Numbered from the stretch's first letter, positions 39,255 to 49,324 are shown. The stretch is DNA of 64,000 bases from Vibrio mexicanus (GCF_001012815.1 NZ_JYJP01000070.1:1-64000), one strand, 5' to 3'. The notes: generated by a model from the letters alone, not told the origin. Made by a program: numbers and translations.

Positions 39255-39560
39255 CATCGGAACAATCATCCATATTGGATGATTTGAGCGGCGATAATAT
39301 CGGAAAGAAAATGTGATGTCACTAGCAAGAATTGAGTTTGCACAAACAATGAACAATTAGAAACAAAATCTACGGATTTCTGACCTAAATAGAGGGGAGA
39401 AGTGGTATAAGATATAAAGATCACTGAACCAAACAACTTGATGTTATTTAGATATAGAATCAAGGCGTTAAATTTACATGGCTCAACGTTTACTTTGAAC
39501 AGAAAGCCTTGAACAAAAAGTTCAAAGTAAAAAATACGTTGTTAGAACATGGAGTAGACT
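39255..39560. other. Intergenic region, divergent promoters
   Basis: This 306-bp AT-rich stretch separates the glycine-riboswitch transcript (leftward) from the small membrane-protein gene (rightward). A leftward 65-codon frame here has no ribosome-binding site and is low-complexity, so I do not call it. Nothing else is supported. Confidence 0.4.
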
Positions 39561-39719
39561 ATGACACGATTGATTGCGATAGCTTTTTTAGTTGTGCTTG
39601 CGTTTTTATTGATTCGATATCGTTCGAACGAAAAAGTGCAGAAAGTGGTCGTTGTTGCAGGGATCGGTGGCTTTTTGATTTACGCGGCAACGTTAATGGT
39701 AACGGAACTGATTCGTTAG
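39561..39719 (+). CDS. Small two-helix membrane protein (52 aa)
   Basis: Small inner-membrane protein: MTRLIAIAFLVVLAFLLIRYR is one helix and VVVVAGIGGFLIYAATLMV a second, joined by a short charged loop. GGAG lies 6 nt before the ATG. A longer overlapping frame (39509-39748) gives a cysteine-rich, disordered-looking peptide and is rejected. The gene ends 25 nt before the coiled-coil membrane protein, probably in one operon. Function unknown. Confidence 0.6.
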   Translation: MTRLIAIAFLVVLAFLLIRYRSNEKVQKVVVVAGIGGFLIYAATLMVTELIR

Positions 39720-39744
39720 ATGATATTTATTGGGAGCAATTTAG

Positions 39745-40482
39745 GTGAATAACAAAACCAATGCAAATGAACAAGATGACGATGTAGTAGTGATAGAGCA
39801 GCGTGACTCCAAAGCTGTCATTTATATCACCCTCGCTGCTGCATTGGGTCTCGCATTAGGTGCCTTAGTTGGCTCGTCAGTGACCGCCAGTAAATGGGAA
39901 AAAACCTACCATCAACTGGAAAAGAAATACGCAACTATTCAACAAGATAAAACAGCACTTGTTGAACAGGTCGAGATAAAGGTGGCGACGGTTGAAGATC
40001 AGGTCGAAGAAAAGCTCGCCGCTGCCATTGAAGAACACAAACAAGAACAGAAGCAGCAGTTAGATGCTCTTGAAGAGCAGGTTTCAGAGCTTGAGAAAGT
40101 GAACATGTCACTTGAAGCGCAATTGGCAGAGCGCAAAGAGAAGCTTGAAGAAGCCGATTCGCAAAACAATCAATTAGTTCGTCAAGCGGACATGCAAGCG
40201 CTGATGTTTGAACGCTCGCGAGAGCTTTTCCAACGTGAGTTGCTTGTTAAGCAAGAACTCGCGAAGTTAGAGGAAGAGCGTGAAAAACTCTATCCGACAC
40301 TTGCACCGTTGAAAGAAGCGTGTGACCTCTATTTAGCTGGTACGTCTTGGGATGTGAAGTCTGACTCCTGTGACCGTCAAGATGCGGCAAACTCACGCAT
40401 CAGTGAAATAGACCAGATGATTCAGGTTCACAAACTGGATTTGCGCCAGATCCAAGAGCTTGCTGACGGAGTTGGTCTCTAA
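39745..40482 (+). CDS. Membrane-anchored coiled-coil protein, unknown function
   Basis: A 245-aa protein: acidic N-terminus, one membrane helix (AVIYITLAAALGLALGALVG, about 24-43), then a long coiled coil (about 52-190, with heptad runs such as EEQVSELEKVNMSLEAQLAER), ending in a short region with two cysteines (EACDLYL, SDSCDRQ). Topology suggests a large periplasmic or cytoplasmic rod. Vibrio proteins of this build are often labelled chromosome-partitioning proteins, without good cause that I can see. GTG start, preceded by GGAG 12 nt upstream; the preceding small membrane protein may share its operon. Confidence 0.72.
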   Translation: MNNKTNANEQDDDVVVIEQRDSKAVIYITLAAALGLALGALVGSSVTASKWEKTYHQLEKKYATIQQDKTALVEQVEIKVATVEDQVEEKLAAAIEEHKQEQKQQLDALEEQVSELEKVNMSLEAQLAERKEKLEEADSQNNQLVRQADMQALMFERSRELFQRELLVKQELAKLEEEREKLYPTLAPLKEACDLYLAGTSWDVKSDSCDRQDAANSRISEIDQMIQVHKLDLRQIQELADGVGL

Positions 40483-40564
40483 GCAACGGTCTTTTAGCGT
40501 TACTCTCTAAGCGTTGGCCTCTTAGCTCTGCTTTATTAACAGCAAAAGTAATCTCACTTTTAAT

Positions 40565-40592
40565 AAAAGCCTCTACAACAGAGGCTTTTTTT
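40565..40592 (+). terminator. Rho-independent terminator
   Basis: Stem AGCCTCT / AGAGGCT with a 5-nt loop and a seven-T run, 83 nt after the coiled-coil gene. Confidence 0.85.
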
Positions 40593-40721
40593 GTGGTCTC
40601 TCTCTAGGATTAGTGAGTAAGTTCTTAGTAGTAACCGTACGAAATGTAGTAATGTCTATAATTATTGACTTAGCATCTATTCGAAAATGTTGTATCTATT
40701 CAGAAAAAGAGAGGTCGCTTA

Positions 40722-42491
40722 GTGCAAATAACGGTTGGCAAGGTAGCTAAAACTCTCAATATCAAATCTCTCATCTACATCATGTATGTGCTTGGTGTGC
40801 TCATCGTTTCGGACACGCTAATATCAGAACACCAGCAAGCGGCATTTATTTATTTTATCTACCCAGTTTTGATGCTGTTTGCGTTGTTCACAACTTCTCA
40901 CAAGCTTAAGCGTATTACTTCAATTGCTGCCATGACGCTTATTGTGGTTGGAGGAGTAGTTGAGCCTCTAGAGCTGGATGCGATCGAAGAAAGTTTTATC
41001 GTGATTCCACTGCTTTATATTATTCTTTTCCCCGGATCTTTATGGCCTATTTCTACCGCAGTTATTCTGGTATTGAGTTACCTTCACAATCTACCCGCCG
41101 AGGACTTTGACGAGTTCGTCGAAGACGCGATTGAAGTCCTAGCGATATCCGCGTTTGCTTCCGTGATGGCTTATTACCAAACTCAATCCCGAAATCAAAT
41201 GCGAATGTACCAGGACCTCAGTAATACAGACGCAATTACAGAGATACCTAATCGACGCGCATTTTTTAATCGCTTGGAAAAAGTAAAAAAGAACAAAACG
41301 GACAAGTTTGCTCTGCTGCAGATGGATTTAACTCGGTTTAAGTATGTGAACGACAGTTTGGGCCACCAATATGGCGATTCACTTCTTCGAGCCTTTTCAA
41401 ATCGAGTGTTAGGCTTGCTCTCGAACGAAGAGCTATTCTATCGAATTGGTGGCAACGAGTTTGCCATAATCGTTCAAGCAGGGGACGATCTAGGCGATCG
41501 AATCAGTGAGCTGGAATACAAGCTAAAGCATACCTACCAGCCTCTGTTTCACTTGGAAGAATCTTCATACAGCTTACAGTTTAGTACCGGCATTGCGTTG
41601 TTAGATGACGCGATGGGTGATGTGGAGTTGTGGTGTAAAAATTGTGACTTGGCCACCAATAAGGCCAAGCGCAAGGGGAATGATTCCATCCAATGGTATG
41701 ACGATGAGCTATTAGAAGAAACGATTCGCTCTCACCAGATCCAACATGAGCTGAAGCTTGCGATTGAACAATCGCAGTTTGATCTCGCGTACCAACCTAA
41801 AGTGGACATTAAAACGGGTGAGCTCCAAGGAGCGGAAGGGTTAATTCGTTGGATACATCCTGAATTGGGCTTTATCTCTCCCGCAGAATTTATCGCAATT
41901 GCAGAGAGGACGACTCAGATTATCCCAATCGGTCGTTGGGTTGTGGATGAAGCTTGCGCCCAGATTAAACATTGGCGAGATAAAGGGTGGGAGCTGAGTA
42001 TTTCTGTGAATGTATCCACCGTTCAGTTTATGCATGACGATATCTTCAAAGTGGTGAAAGAGAGTATTGAAAAGCACGGTATTCCGGCTGAACTACTGGA
42101 GTTAGAAGTCACGGAAACCACTTTAATGTCAGATCCTGAAAGCGTGGCTTTAACGTGCGAAAAGTTACGTAAACTCGGTTTAACTATTTCCATTGATGAC
42201 TTTGGTGTTGCTTACTCTTCGCTTAACTACTTGAAACAATTGCCAATCGATGTATTGAAGATCGACAAGTCTTTTGTCGACGATTGTGTCACCAACCACA
42301 ATGACCATATGCTGATTCGTACTATCATTCAAATGGGTCAAAACATGGGTAAGAAAGTGGTTGCTGAAGGGGTCGAAACCAGTGGCCAACTTGCCTTATT
42401 GAAGGGGGAGGGCTGCGATCTCTATCAGGGGTATTATTTCTCTAAGCCGCTATTTTCTGAAGAGTTCGAACAAAAATTCAAACCCGTATAG
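40722..42491 (+). CDS. Membrane GGDEF/EAL protein, probable c-di-GMP phosphodiesterase
   Basis: A 589-aa protein with an N-terminal membrane domain (about five helices, residues 14-155), a GGDEF domain and a C-terminal EAL domain. The GGDEF site is GGNEF (243-247), Asp to Asn, so cyclase activity is doubtful; it may bind GTP instead. The EAL domain reads EGL at 372-374 (Ala to Gly, common in active enzymes) and keeps the catalytic set: NVSTVQF, EVTETTLM, IDDFG, LKIDKSFV, AEGVET and YYFSKP. Most likely a phosphodiesterase at the inner membrane. Start is a GTG with GAGAGG about 7 nt upstream. Monocistronic. Confidence 0.9.
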   Translation: MQITVGKVAKTLNIKSLIYIMYVLGVLIVSDTLISEHQQAAFIYFIYPVLMLFALFTTSHKLKRITSIAAMTLIVVGGVVEPLELDAIEESFIVIPLLYIILFPGSLWPISTAVILVLSYLHNLPAEDFDEFVEDAIEVLAISAFASVMAYYQTQSRNQMRMYQDLSNTDAITEIPNRRAFFNRLEKVKKNKTDKFALLQMDLTRFKYVNDSLGHQYGDSLLRAFSNRVLGLLSNEELFYRIGGNEFAIIVQAGDDLGDRISELEYKLKHTYQPLFHLEESSYSLQFSTGIALLDDAMGDVELWCKNCDLATNKAKRKGNDSIQWYDDELLEETIRSHQIQHELKLAIEQSQFDLAYQPKVDIKTGELQGAEGLIRWIHPELGFISPAEFIAIAERTTQIIPIGRWVVDEACAQIKHWRDKGWELSISVNVSTVQFMHDDIFKVVKESIEKHGIPAELLELEVTETTLMSDPESVALTCEKLRKLGLTISIDDFGVAYSSLNYLKQLPIDVLKIDKSFVDDCVTNHNDHMLIRTIIQMGQNMGKKVVAEGVETSGQLALLKGEGCDLYQGYYFSKPLFSEEFEQKFKPV

Positions 42492-42577
42492 GTTCGGCAT
42501 CTTGCTTGCGTAGATTCTGTAAGTTGAAAGCATAGTTGAAGACAGATTACATAACTACAGTTTGGCGCTAACACCCA

Positions 42578-44556
42578 CTAGGCGTTAGAGTCTTTGTTTT
42601 TTAAGACTGGCTCCTCATCTTCAGTAGAGTCTGATTTAATTAAGTTAGGCAGATACTGACTTAATGTTTGGTGCAGTTGGTTTGGTGTGACAGGCTTTGA
42701 AAGGAATTCGGTCATACCGACATCAAAACAGCGCTGCTTGTCTTCACTCACCACGTTGGCCGTAAGAGCAATAATTGGCGTTTGTTTTGCCCAAGTGTAT
42801 AGGGCGCGTATTGATCGAGTCGCTTCATAACCGTCCATTTTAGGCATGTGACAATCCATCAAAATTAGGTCATATTCGTTCTTGCTGCAAAGCTCTACGG
42901 CTTCTAAGCATGATTGGCAATATCCACTTGCAAGCCCAGCTTGGTTAGCATGATGCGAACGACTTTCTGGTTCACTAGGGTATCTTCGACCAATAACACA
43001 TGATAAAGCGTCTCTTCGGCTGAAAGTTTCTCTTCTGAGTTAATAAAAACATCGGAACTAGGCTTTTCAAACTGAATAAGGTTAACGGGTTCTTCAACGG
43101 GTTGTGGAACGGCCGGTGTTTCTGCATGTTGAAGCTCTAGAGTGAAGTAGAAGTTACTGCCCAATCGCTCGCGACTCACAACTTGAAGGTTACCGCCCAT
43201 TAAACTAACTATCTGTTTTGAAATCGCTAACCCTAAACCCGTGCCACCGAACTGCCTTGTTGTGCTGCCGTCAGCTTGTGAAAACTTATCGAAAATGGTT
43301 TCTAGCTTATCGCTTGGTATGCCGATGCCGGTATCTTTGATCGAGAACGTGACTGTACTTTGTTGTTCATTTGCTTCAATTAGGGTCACATCAAGTTTAA
43401 TTGAACCCGTCTTGGTAAACTTAATCGCGTTACCCAACAGATTGTTGAGAACCTGTTTTAGTCGAACGGAATCACCTGTAAATGCAGTGGTTATATCTGG
43501 GTCCATGTTGCATTCAAAAATCAGGTTTTTGTCTTTAGCACGTAAGTTGAATACGTTGGATTGGCTTTGGATTAATTGGCGAAGATCAAAAGGGGCCGAC
43601 TCGAGATCAAAACGTCCAGCTTCAATTTTAGAAAAGTCGAGGATATCGTTAATGATGTCTAGCAAGTTATGAGAAGAGGTTGTTAGTACGTCGATGTACT
43701 CTTTTTGCTGAGGCGTAGCATCCAAATCTTCAAGCAGCGCGGCTATACCGATGATGCCATTCATTGGTGTGCGAATCTCATGGCTCATATTAGCCAAAAA
43801 TTCACTTTTCTTTTTCGTCGCGATTTCAGCTTTTTCCTTTGCCGTGACAAGCTCATCGTAATTTGCCGTCAATTTATCGATGGCACGATTGTAGCGGCCA
43901 TTAAGTTGAGATATTTCGTCATGGAAAAGCCTCGGCTGTGGTTCTACCTTACTTGGTACCGAGTGACCATGAAAATCATCCATGGAATTTGAAATTCGAG
44001 TGATTGGGTGAATAATAAGTTTTAGAGTGATGTAAAGTAAGGTCGCGACGATGAAGAAAATCTCGACCATCTTAACTCCGAACTCGACTAAGAATGCCTC
44101 CCATAAGTTACTAAATACTTGAGAGAGATCAGTTTGAATGGTGAGTTGAGCTAAGCTAAAGGTTTTGGACCCAAGCGAGTGTTTTAAACTCCATGTATGT
44201 TCAAGGTTGTTAACAGGGACATATGCGCCTTTCTCTAAGATAGTTTCACTGTTGTCGGCCAGTCTTAAGTAGCTGACTTGAGGGGATTGAAGCATGCTGT
44301 CGGCAATAATGTTGAGTTGAGTTCTATCTTCAACCCACAAGGCTTCCGTCATGCTTGATTTGAAGCTGGTTTCTAGTTGGGCGATTTCGATATTGAGTTC
44401 TTCTTGCTTGTTTTTGTATTCGAGGTAGAAACCCAAGGCAGAGCTGATAAGCGTAAACACCAAACTGATGACAGCTGTGATGAGGACAAGCTGTTTGTCG
44501 ATACCTAATTTGCGATGGCTGTAATAATTTATTGTCATATGCAAGCGGTTTTTCAT
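42578..44556 (-). CDS. Hybrid sensor histidine kinase with receiver domain, frameshifted as sequenced
   Basis: A 659-aa hybrid kinase once repaired. Order: two membrane helices (about 22-45 and 164-184) around a periplasmic sensor region, HAMP-like linker, HisKA with phospho-His259 in [13 protein letters not shown], HATPase_c with DTGIGIP and GGTGLGLAI, and a C-terminal receiver ([12 protein letters not shown]..., Asp in [13 protein letters not shown]). The frame breaks near 42908: the first part ends IANHA, while the receiver continues one base over. One missing G fixes it. It is divergent from a periplasmic binding protein gene (56 bp between starts), which may be its input partner. Confidence 0.87.
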
Positions 44557-44612
44557 GTAGGTGCTACCTTTAAAGATAGTCGCTTTAAGCGTTTAGTAAA
44601 TATGGAGCCGCT

Positions 44613-45368
44613 ATGAAAAAAGGAATTTTGGCAATTTCATCGCTGATGGCAGCGTCGTTATCCGCAAGCAGTTGGGCTGAAGAGATCAATTACTATGTGA
44701 TTGGACAGCAAGCACAACCTTTTCAGATAGAGGAGAACGGGGCAAACCATTCGGGCATTGTTACCGACATCGTGGAAGAAATATTCACGGGCAGCAGCTA
44801 TGAGCTTGTGTATCACACGTTTCCTTTTAACCGAATGATCTCGCAACTTGAAGCGGGCGGTGAAAAAAACTGGGTTACTTATGGCAGCCCTAATTGGGGA
44901 GGCGTCCAAGCGGATAATCTATCTTCCGAGCCCATCTATATGGTGGAGCACGTTTTGGTTACAGGTGCGAATGGTGAGTTTGAGTACACGGACATAGACT
45001 CATTAAAAGGCAAGGGCGTGATATTGCTTCATGGCTTTGATTACCCAGAGCTAGAACCCTATATCGAAAGTGGCGATATTGAAGAAATCAGAGTCAAAGA
45101 TTACCAAGCAGCTTTTCGAGTCGCTTCAAGAATGGCTGGAGAGGCCGCATTCGTTGAAATGGCTTCGCGTATTAACTACAACCTCGATAAGTTAGGCTTA
45201 GATAAGTCTAAATTTGAAATTCTGTCTTTTAGCAATGTCATTGCAGAATATCCTATCCATCTTGCGCTACAACCAGACATGCCAACAGAAATTCAGGACT
45301 ACATTAATAACCGCTTAGCGGATATTAAGGCCAATGGTAAACTCGCTCAAATCGTAGAACAGTATTAG
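44613..45368 (+). CDS. Periplasmic amino-acid-type substrate-binding protein (SBP_bac_3-like)
   Basis: A 251-aa protein with a signal peptide ([22 protein letters not shown]) and the two-lobed fold of family-3 extracellular binding proteins: [15 protein letters not shown]...[21 protein letters not shown], with a second lobe [17 protein letters not shown]. There is no ABC permease or ATPase beside it. Because it is divergent from the hybrid sensor kinase, it may serve as that kinase's ligand detector rather than as a transporter component. The ligand is unknown. Confidence 0.82.
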   Translation: MKKGILAISSLMAASLSASSWAEEINYYVIGQQAQPFQIEENGANHSGIVTDIVEEIFTGSSYELVYHTFPFNRMISQLEAGGEKNWVTYGSPNWGGVQADNLSSEPIYMVEHVLVTGANGEFEYTDIDSLKGKGVILLHGFDYPELEPYIESGDIEEIRVKDYQAAFRVASRMAGEAAFVEMASRINYNLDKLGLDKSKFEILSFSNVIAEYPIHLALQPDMPTEIQDYINNRLADIKANGKLAQIVEQY

Positions 45369-45407
45369 TAGTTGCCTTCTTCTAGTCGATAAAGAACCGT
45401 AAAAACA

Positions 45408-45440
45408 AGCCCTCTTACATTACTAAGAGGGCTTCTTCTT
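45408..45440. terminator. Bidirectional terminator
   Basis: Stem AAGCCCTCTTA / TAAGAGGGCTT (perfect 11 bp, 6-nt loop) with T-rich flanks on both sides, between the binding-protein gene and the convergent ribA fusion. Confidence 0.88.
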
Positions 45441-45461
45441 TTTAACGGGATTAAGAAAACT

Positions 45462-46513
45462 CTATTTAATGAAAGCAGGGTCCAGCATATGCCAAGTTTG
45501 GACGCCTTGGTTTTTAGGTAATTTTCGTTATGAGGATTCTTACCTTCTTGCAGGGATACTCTGTCGATAACGTTAATGCCTGCTTTTTCAAGCGCCTTTA
45601 CTTTTCTTGGGTTGTTCGTCATCAAGCGCACTTGTTTGACACCCAAGTAGCCTAACATCCCCTGGCAGAACTCGTATCGACGCATATCTGCAGGAAAACC
45701 TAGGCGCTCGTTAGCCTGAACCGTGTCTGCACCGTCGTCTTGAAGGTGATAGGCTCGAACTTTGTTTAGCAGACCAATCCCTCGACCTTCTTGTCTGAGA
45801 TAGAGCAGAATACCTGCGCCTTCATTGACGATGTTTTGCAGTGCCCGTGCCAATTGATATCCACAGTCGCAGCGGTCGCTAAACAGAGCATCGCCAGTCA
45901 AGCATTCGGAATGCAGGCGAATCAGAGGCGTATCAACCTGACTAATATCGCCGTAGACAAGGGCCAGATGTTCTTTGTCGTGTTCAAGTTCGACGAAAGC
46001 GTTCATTTGAAACTCACCCCATTGAGTGGGAAGTTTAGCGACATCGACAAATCGGGTTAGGTTGTATGGGGAAGTCGTGCATAGCTCAGCCCGAATTGTC
46101 ATGAGGATTCTGCCTAAGTGATTTTCACCCGTGCCGTCTCCGCCGTCTCCCCAATACGAATCCTTGTGGGAATGTTCTTTGATTTCCTCACTACCAGTAT
46201 TGACGAGCCAAAACGCAAGTTGCGAATTCTGGGAAAACTTCTCTCGAACGATAAAGTCCATGGTTTGCCACTTGATCTCCTCCCAATTGGCGCGCACTTC
46301 GTCTTGATACGTTCGGCTTAGCTCAAAGGCTTTTTCTGGTGTTGGAGCTGAATAGATTGCATTGATAATTTGTGGAGAGGTGAACTTTTTGGCTTGGTAA
46401 TAATGCTCACTCGTGGGCCATACTTTGCTTTCTAAGAGAATATTTGAAGGGTAGAAGTTGGAAAGAAAACCGTGTTCGTCGAAGGGTTCATAAAATAAGA
46501 TTGGGTCTGCCAT
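45462..46513 (-). CDS. ribA: NADAR (YbiA-like) N-glycosidase fused to GTP cyclohydrolase II, frameshifted near its end
   Basis: Two enzymes in one chain (350 aa). Residues 1-150 form a NADAR/YbiA domain ([24 protein letters not shown]), which in YbiA cleaves ribose from reactive early riboflavin intermediates. Residues 170-350 form GTP cyclohydrolase II (RibA), the first step of riboflavin synthesis, with the zinc set [16 protein letters not shown] and [10 protein letters not shown]. The frame shifts near 45491 (one base missing): repair turns the tail into [12 protein letters not shown], the usual RibA end, with the stop at 45462. The unrepaired frame runs on to 45365 with nonsense sequence. 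The start is the ATG at 46513 (GGAG 7 nt upstream); a second ATG lies 3 nt earlier. No FMN riboswitch is visible. Confidence 0.87.
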
Positions 46514-46668
46514 CATAATGCTCCATTGTGCATGGTTTGTTGTGCAGTGTTGCAATGCAACCGGATGCTTTGGTCGAACAACTTAAATTTAGTTCTTATC
46601 AATAAAATCGTCAATTAATGAGCAGAAGATCTCGTAACATCGAGAAAGGGCTATAGTGGGCAGCATAA

Positions 46669-46705
46669 AAAAGTCCTCTTAACTGGAGAACAGTTAAGAG
46701 GGCTT
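46669..46705 (-). terminator. Terminator of the PepT-like gene
   Basis: Stem AAGTCCTCTTAACT / AGTTAAGAGGGCTT with one G-U pair, then T-run in the leftward direction, about 30 nt beyond the stop. Confidence 0.82.
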
Positions 46706-46733
46706 AATTTAAACTCAGCGGATTCAGGCTAAT

Positions 46734-47838
46734 TTAGTGTGTTAGGTAGTGCTTAACAAATTCTGTCACTTTAACAATGTCATCAACAGTGATGAACTCT
46801 TCAGTCGTATGAACTTTCGCCATACCAGTAGAGATGTTGACTGTCGTTAGGCCTTTCTCGTTAAAGTTGTTTGCATCGCTACCGCCGCCAGTACCTTTTG
46901 TGAAAGGTTCTGCACCGATCGCTTCGAACGACGCTTTTACTGATGCGATGTGCGGATGATCGTCAGCAATAACAAATGCATTGTATGCACGTGTTGAATT
47001 GATTTCTAGCTCAGCACCGTGTTTGTCTGCAGCCGCTTGGAATGTGCTTACCATATGGTCAACTTGTGCTGCCAACTTGTCAGCGTTTAAAGAGCGCGCT
47101 TCCGCAACGATCTTGATTTCTGGCATTACGATGTTAGTCGCTTGACCACCTTCAACAACACCAATGTTTGCTGTGGTTTCTTCGTCAATACGAAGTAGGT
47201 TCATTTGAGAGATCGCATCTGCAGCAACACCAATCGCACTGATACCTTCTTCAGGGCAAGACCTGCGTGTGCAGGGCGGCCTTTGATGATGGCTGTCATA
47301 GACTGTTGGCCTGGCGCCGCGTTAACGATAGTGCCAATTGGGCCGCCTGTGTCTAGAACCACACATTTTTCAGATTGAATTTCAGACATGTCGAAGTGAA
47401 GTGAACCTTGTAGGCCGCCTTCTTCATGAACAGTGAATGCAATTTCGATTGTCTTGTGGTCTAGGTTTTCTGCTTGGATGCAGCGAACGGCTTCCATGAT
47501 TGCTGCGATGCCAGATTTGTCATCGCCACCAAGAATAGTGTCGCCTTTAGAACGGATGACGCCATCTTCCAGAATAGGCTCGATGCTGTTACCAGGGGCT
47601 ACGGTATCCATGTGGCAGCTTAATACAACGCTGTCTTCGATCTTGCCTTCTAGCGAGCATAAATGTTGTGGCCGTTAGATACTTCTGCAGGAACTGGTAG
47701 CTTCTTTACTGTAAAGCCCATGTCACCAAGCTGTTCAGCAATCGCTTCAGAAATCGCTTTCTCGTTGCCAGACTCGCTGTCAATTTTGATTAAGTCAAAG
47801 AAATGGTTAATCAGACGTTCTTGGTTGATAGTTGTCAT
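46734..47838 (-). CDS. PepT-like M20 peptidase, frameshifted twice as sequenced
   Basis: A metallopeptidase of the M20 (PepT-like) family: 368 aa once repaired. Parts read in order MTTINQERLINHFFDLIKIDSES..., CHMDTVAPG (zinc His-Asp), GGDDKSGIAAIMEA (bridging Asp), FTVHEEGGLQGS (Glu pair), KGRPAHAGLAPEEG, and KGTGGGSDANNFNEKGL. Breaks lie near 47652 (IYAR then stop, one base missing) and near 47255 (C-run short by one). AGAGGT precedes the ATG. Such enzymes remove residues from tripeptides or similar small peptides in the cytoplasm. With all catalytic residues kept, this looks like a sequencing artefact rather than a dead gene. Confidence 0.87.
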
Positions 47839-48211
47839 TGTTTTACCTCTTGGGGGAACAGAAGCACGAGTTTACCAACATTTTTCTCTGTAGATCTGAG
47901 CTAGGTCAATGGAAGTACCTGTAAATGGGTGTGAATGATGAAACTAAATTCGATAATTTAACCTTGGTATAGATAAGGTTATAAGGGGGAATACATCGTA
48001 GGTTTACAAAATGATCTAGATTGTAATTCACTGATGGACTCTATTTGGTCCAAAAATCAATCAATTAAGTAGCAATCTTTTATTGTTGTGCTTTTGTAAA
48101 TAAAAAGTTACAACAAATGCGATGTAACGGATTTTGGTTCACATCTTCCCAAATATCGCTCCTTACTTCACCTTTATATGAGTGCAATGAAATGTTTAAC
48201 AGGAGTGAACA
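47839..48211. other. Divergent intergenic region upstream of hppD
   Basis: AT-rich, 373 bp, between the leftward PepT-like gene and rightward hppD. It contains a TyrR-like box (48095-48112) and presumably both promoters. No gene or RNA is seen. Confidence 0.5.
48095..48112 (+). promoter_or_regulatory. TyrR-like box upstream of hppD
   Basis: TGTAAA-TAAAAA-GTTACA matches the TyrR consensus TGTAAA-N6-TTTACA at 11 of 12 positions. It lies 100 bp before the hppD start, fitting control of tyrosine breakdown by the aromatic amino acid regulator. Confidence 0.6.
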
Positions 48212-49324
48212 ATGTCTACAGCTGTATCGAAACCTATGCAAGCATTTAACTCGGTGAACCCTCTAGGTACCGACGGTTTTGAGTTTGTTGAATATACCGC
48301 CGCTGACGCAAAGGGTATTAATGATCTCAAAGCACTCTTCTCCTCACTTGGATTTGCAGAAATCGCCAAGCACCGTTCTAAGGAGGCGTGGTTATATCGA
48401 CAAGGTGACATCAATTTTATTGTGAATGCGCAGCCGCATAGTCAAGCTGAAAGGTTCGCTAAGGAACATGGCCCGTCTGTTTGTGGTATGGCTTTTAGAG
48501 TCGAGGATGCCAGTGTTGCCCTTAACCATGCATTAAGTGAAGGCTCGACGGAGTACAAAACCGAAATTGGCCCAATGGAGCTAAGCATTCCAGCGATTTA
48601 TGGGATTGGCGAAAGCTTGCTTTACTTTGTTGATCGTTATGGTAGTCAAAGCATCTACGATGTGGATTTTAAATTCTATGATGACTTTGAGCAGCGTTTA
48701 TCGCGCAAAGATGTTGGTTTGTACGAGATTGACCATCTCACGCATAACGTCAGACAGGGTCAAATGGATGTATGGTCGGGTTTTTATGAAAGGCTCGGCA
48801 ACTTCAGAGAGATTCGCTACTTCGACATCGAAGGAAAGCTCACGGGGCTGGTCAGTCGTGCAATGACTGCGCCGTGCGGAAAAATTCGTATCCCAATCAA
48901 TGAATCTTCTGACGATAAATCGCAAATCGAAGAGTTTATTCGCGAATACAACGGTGAAGGCATCCAGCACATCGCACTGACGACAGATGATATCTACACT
49001 ACAGTGAGAACGCTGCGTGAACGAGGCATGGATTTCATGCCTACACCAGATACCTATTATGAAAAAGTCGATCAAAGGGTAGAAGGCCACGGTGAAGATG
49101 TCAGCGAGTTAAAAGAACTGGAGATCTTGATAGATGGAGCGCCAATGAAAGATGGCATATTGCTCCAAATCTTTACCCAAACAGTCATAGGGCCGGTGTT
49201 CTTTGAGATCATTCAGCGCAAAGGCAATGAAGGCTTTGGTGAAGGTAACTTCAAAGCACTGTTCGAGTCGATTGAAGAGGATCAGATTCGACGCGGTGTT
49301 CTTGATGCAGGAACAAAGGGATAG
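48212..49324 (+). CDS. hppD: 4-hydroxyphenylpyruvate dioxygenase
   Basis: A 370-aa Fe(II) enzyme turning 4-hydroxyphenylpyruvate into homogentisate, the second step of tyrosine breakdown. The vicinal-oxygen-chelate fold carries the ligands His175 (EIDHLTHNV), His253 (GIQHIALTTDD) and Glu332 (VFFEIIQRKG). AGGAG precedes the ATG. It leads the operon hppD-hmgA-(FAH/isomerase), 9 nt before hmgA. In Vibrio the homologous protein (VllY type) causes pigment formation when homogentisate accumulates. Confidence 0.95.
   Translation: MSTAVSKPMQAFNSVNPLGTDGFEFVEYTAADAKGINDLKALFSSLGFAEIAKHRSKEAWLYRQGDINFIVNAQPHSQAERFAKEHGPSVCGMAFRVEDASVALNHALSEGSTEYKTEIGPMELSIPAIYGIGESLLYFVDRYGSQSIYDVDFKFYDDFEQRLSRKDVGLYEIDHLTHNVRQGQMDVWSGFYERLGNFREIRYFDIEGKLTGLVSRAMTAPCGKIRIPINESSDDKSQIEEFIREYNGEGIQHIALTTDDIYTTVRTLRERGMDFMPTPDTYYEKVDQRVEGHGEDVSELKELEILIDGAPMKDGILLQIFTQTVIGPVFFEIIQRKGNEGFGEGNFKALFESIEEDQIRRGVLDAGTKG

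Noticed and set aside
39509..39748. A 79-codon rightward frame overlapping the small membrane protein
   Set aside because: The product is disordered and cysteine-rich. The other frame gives two clean membrane helices and has GGAG before its ATG.
42578..42862. Stand-alone response regulator beside the hybrid kinase
   Set aside because: It lacks the first half of a receiver domain, which is found in frame at the end of the kinase; the two are one gene split by a missing base.
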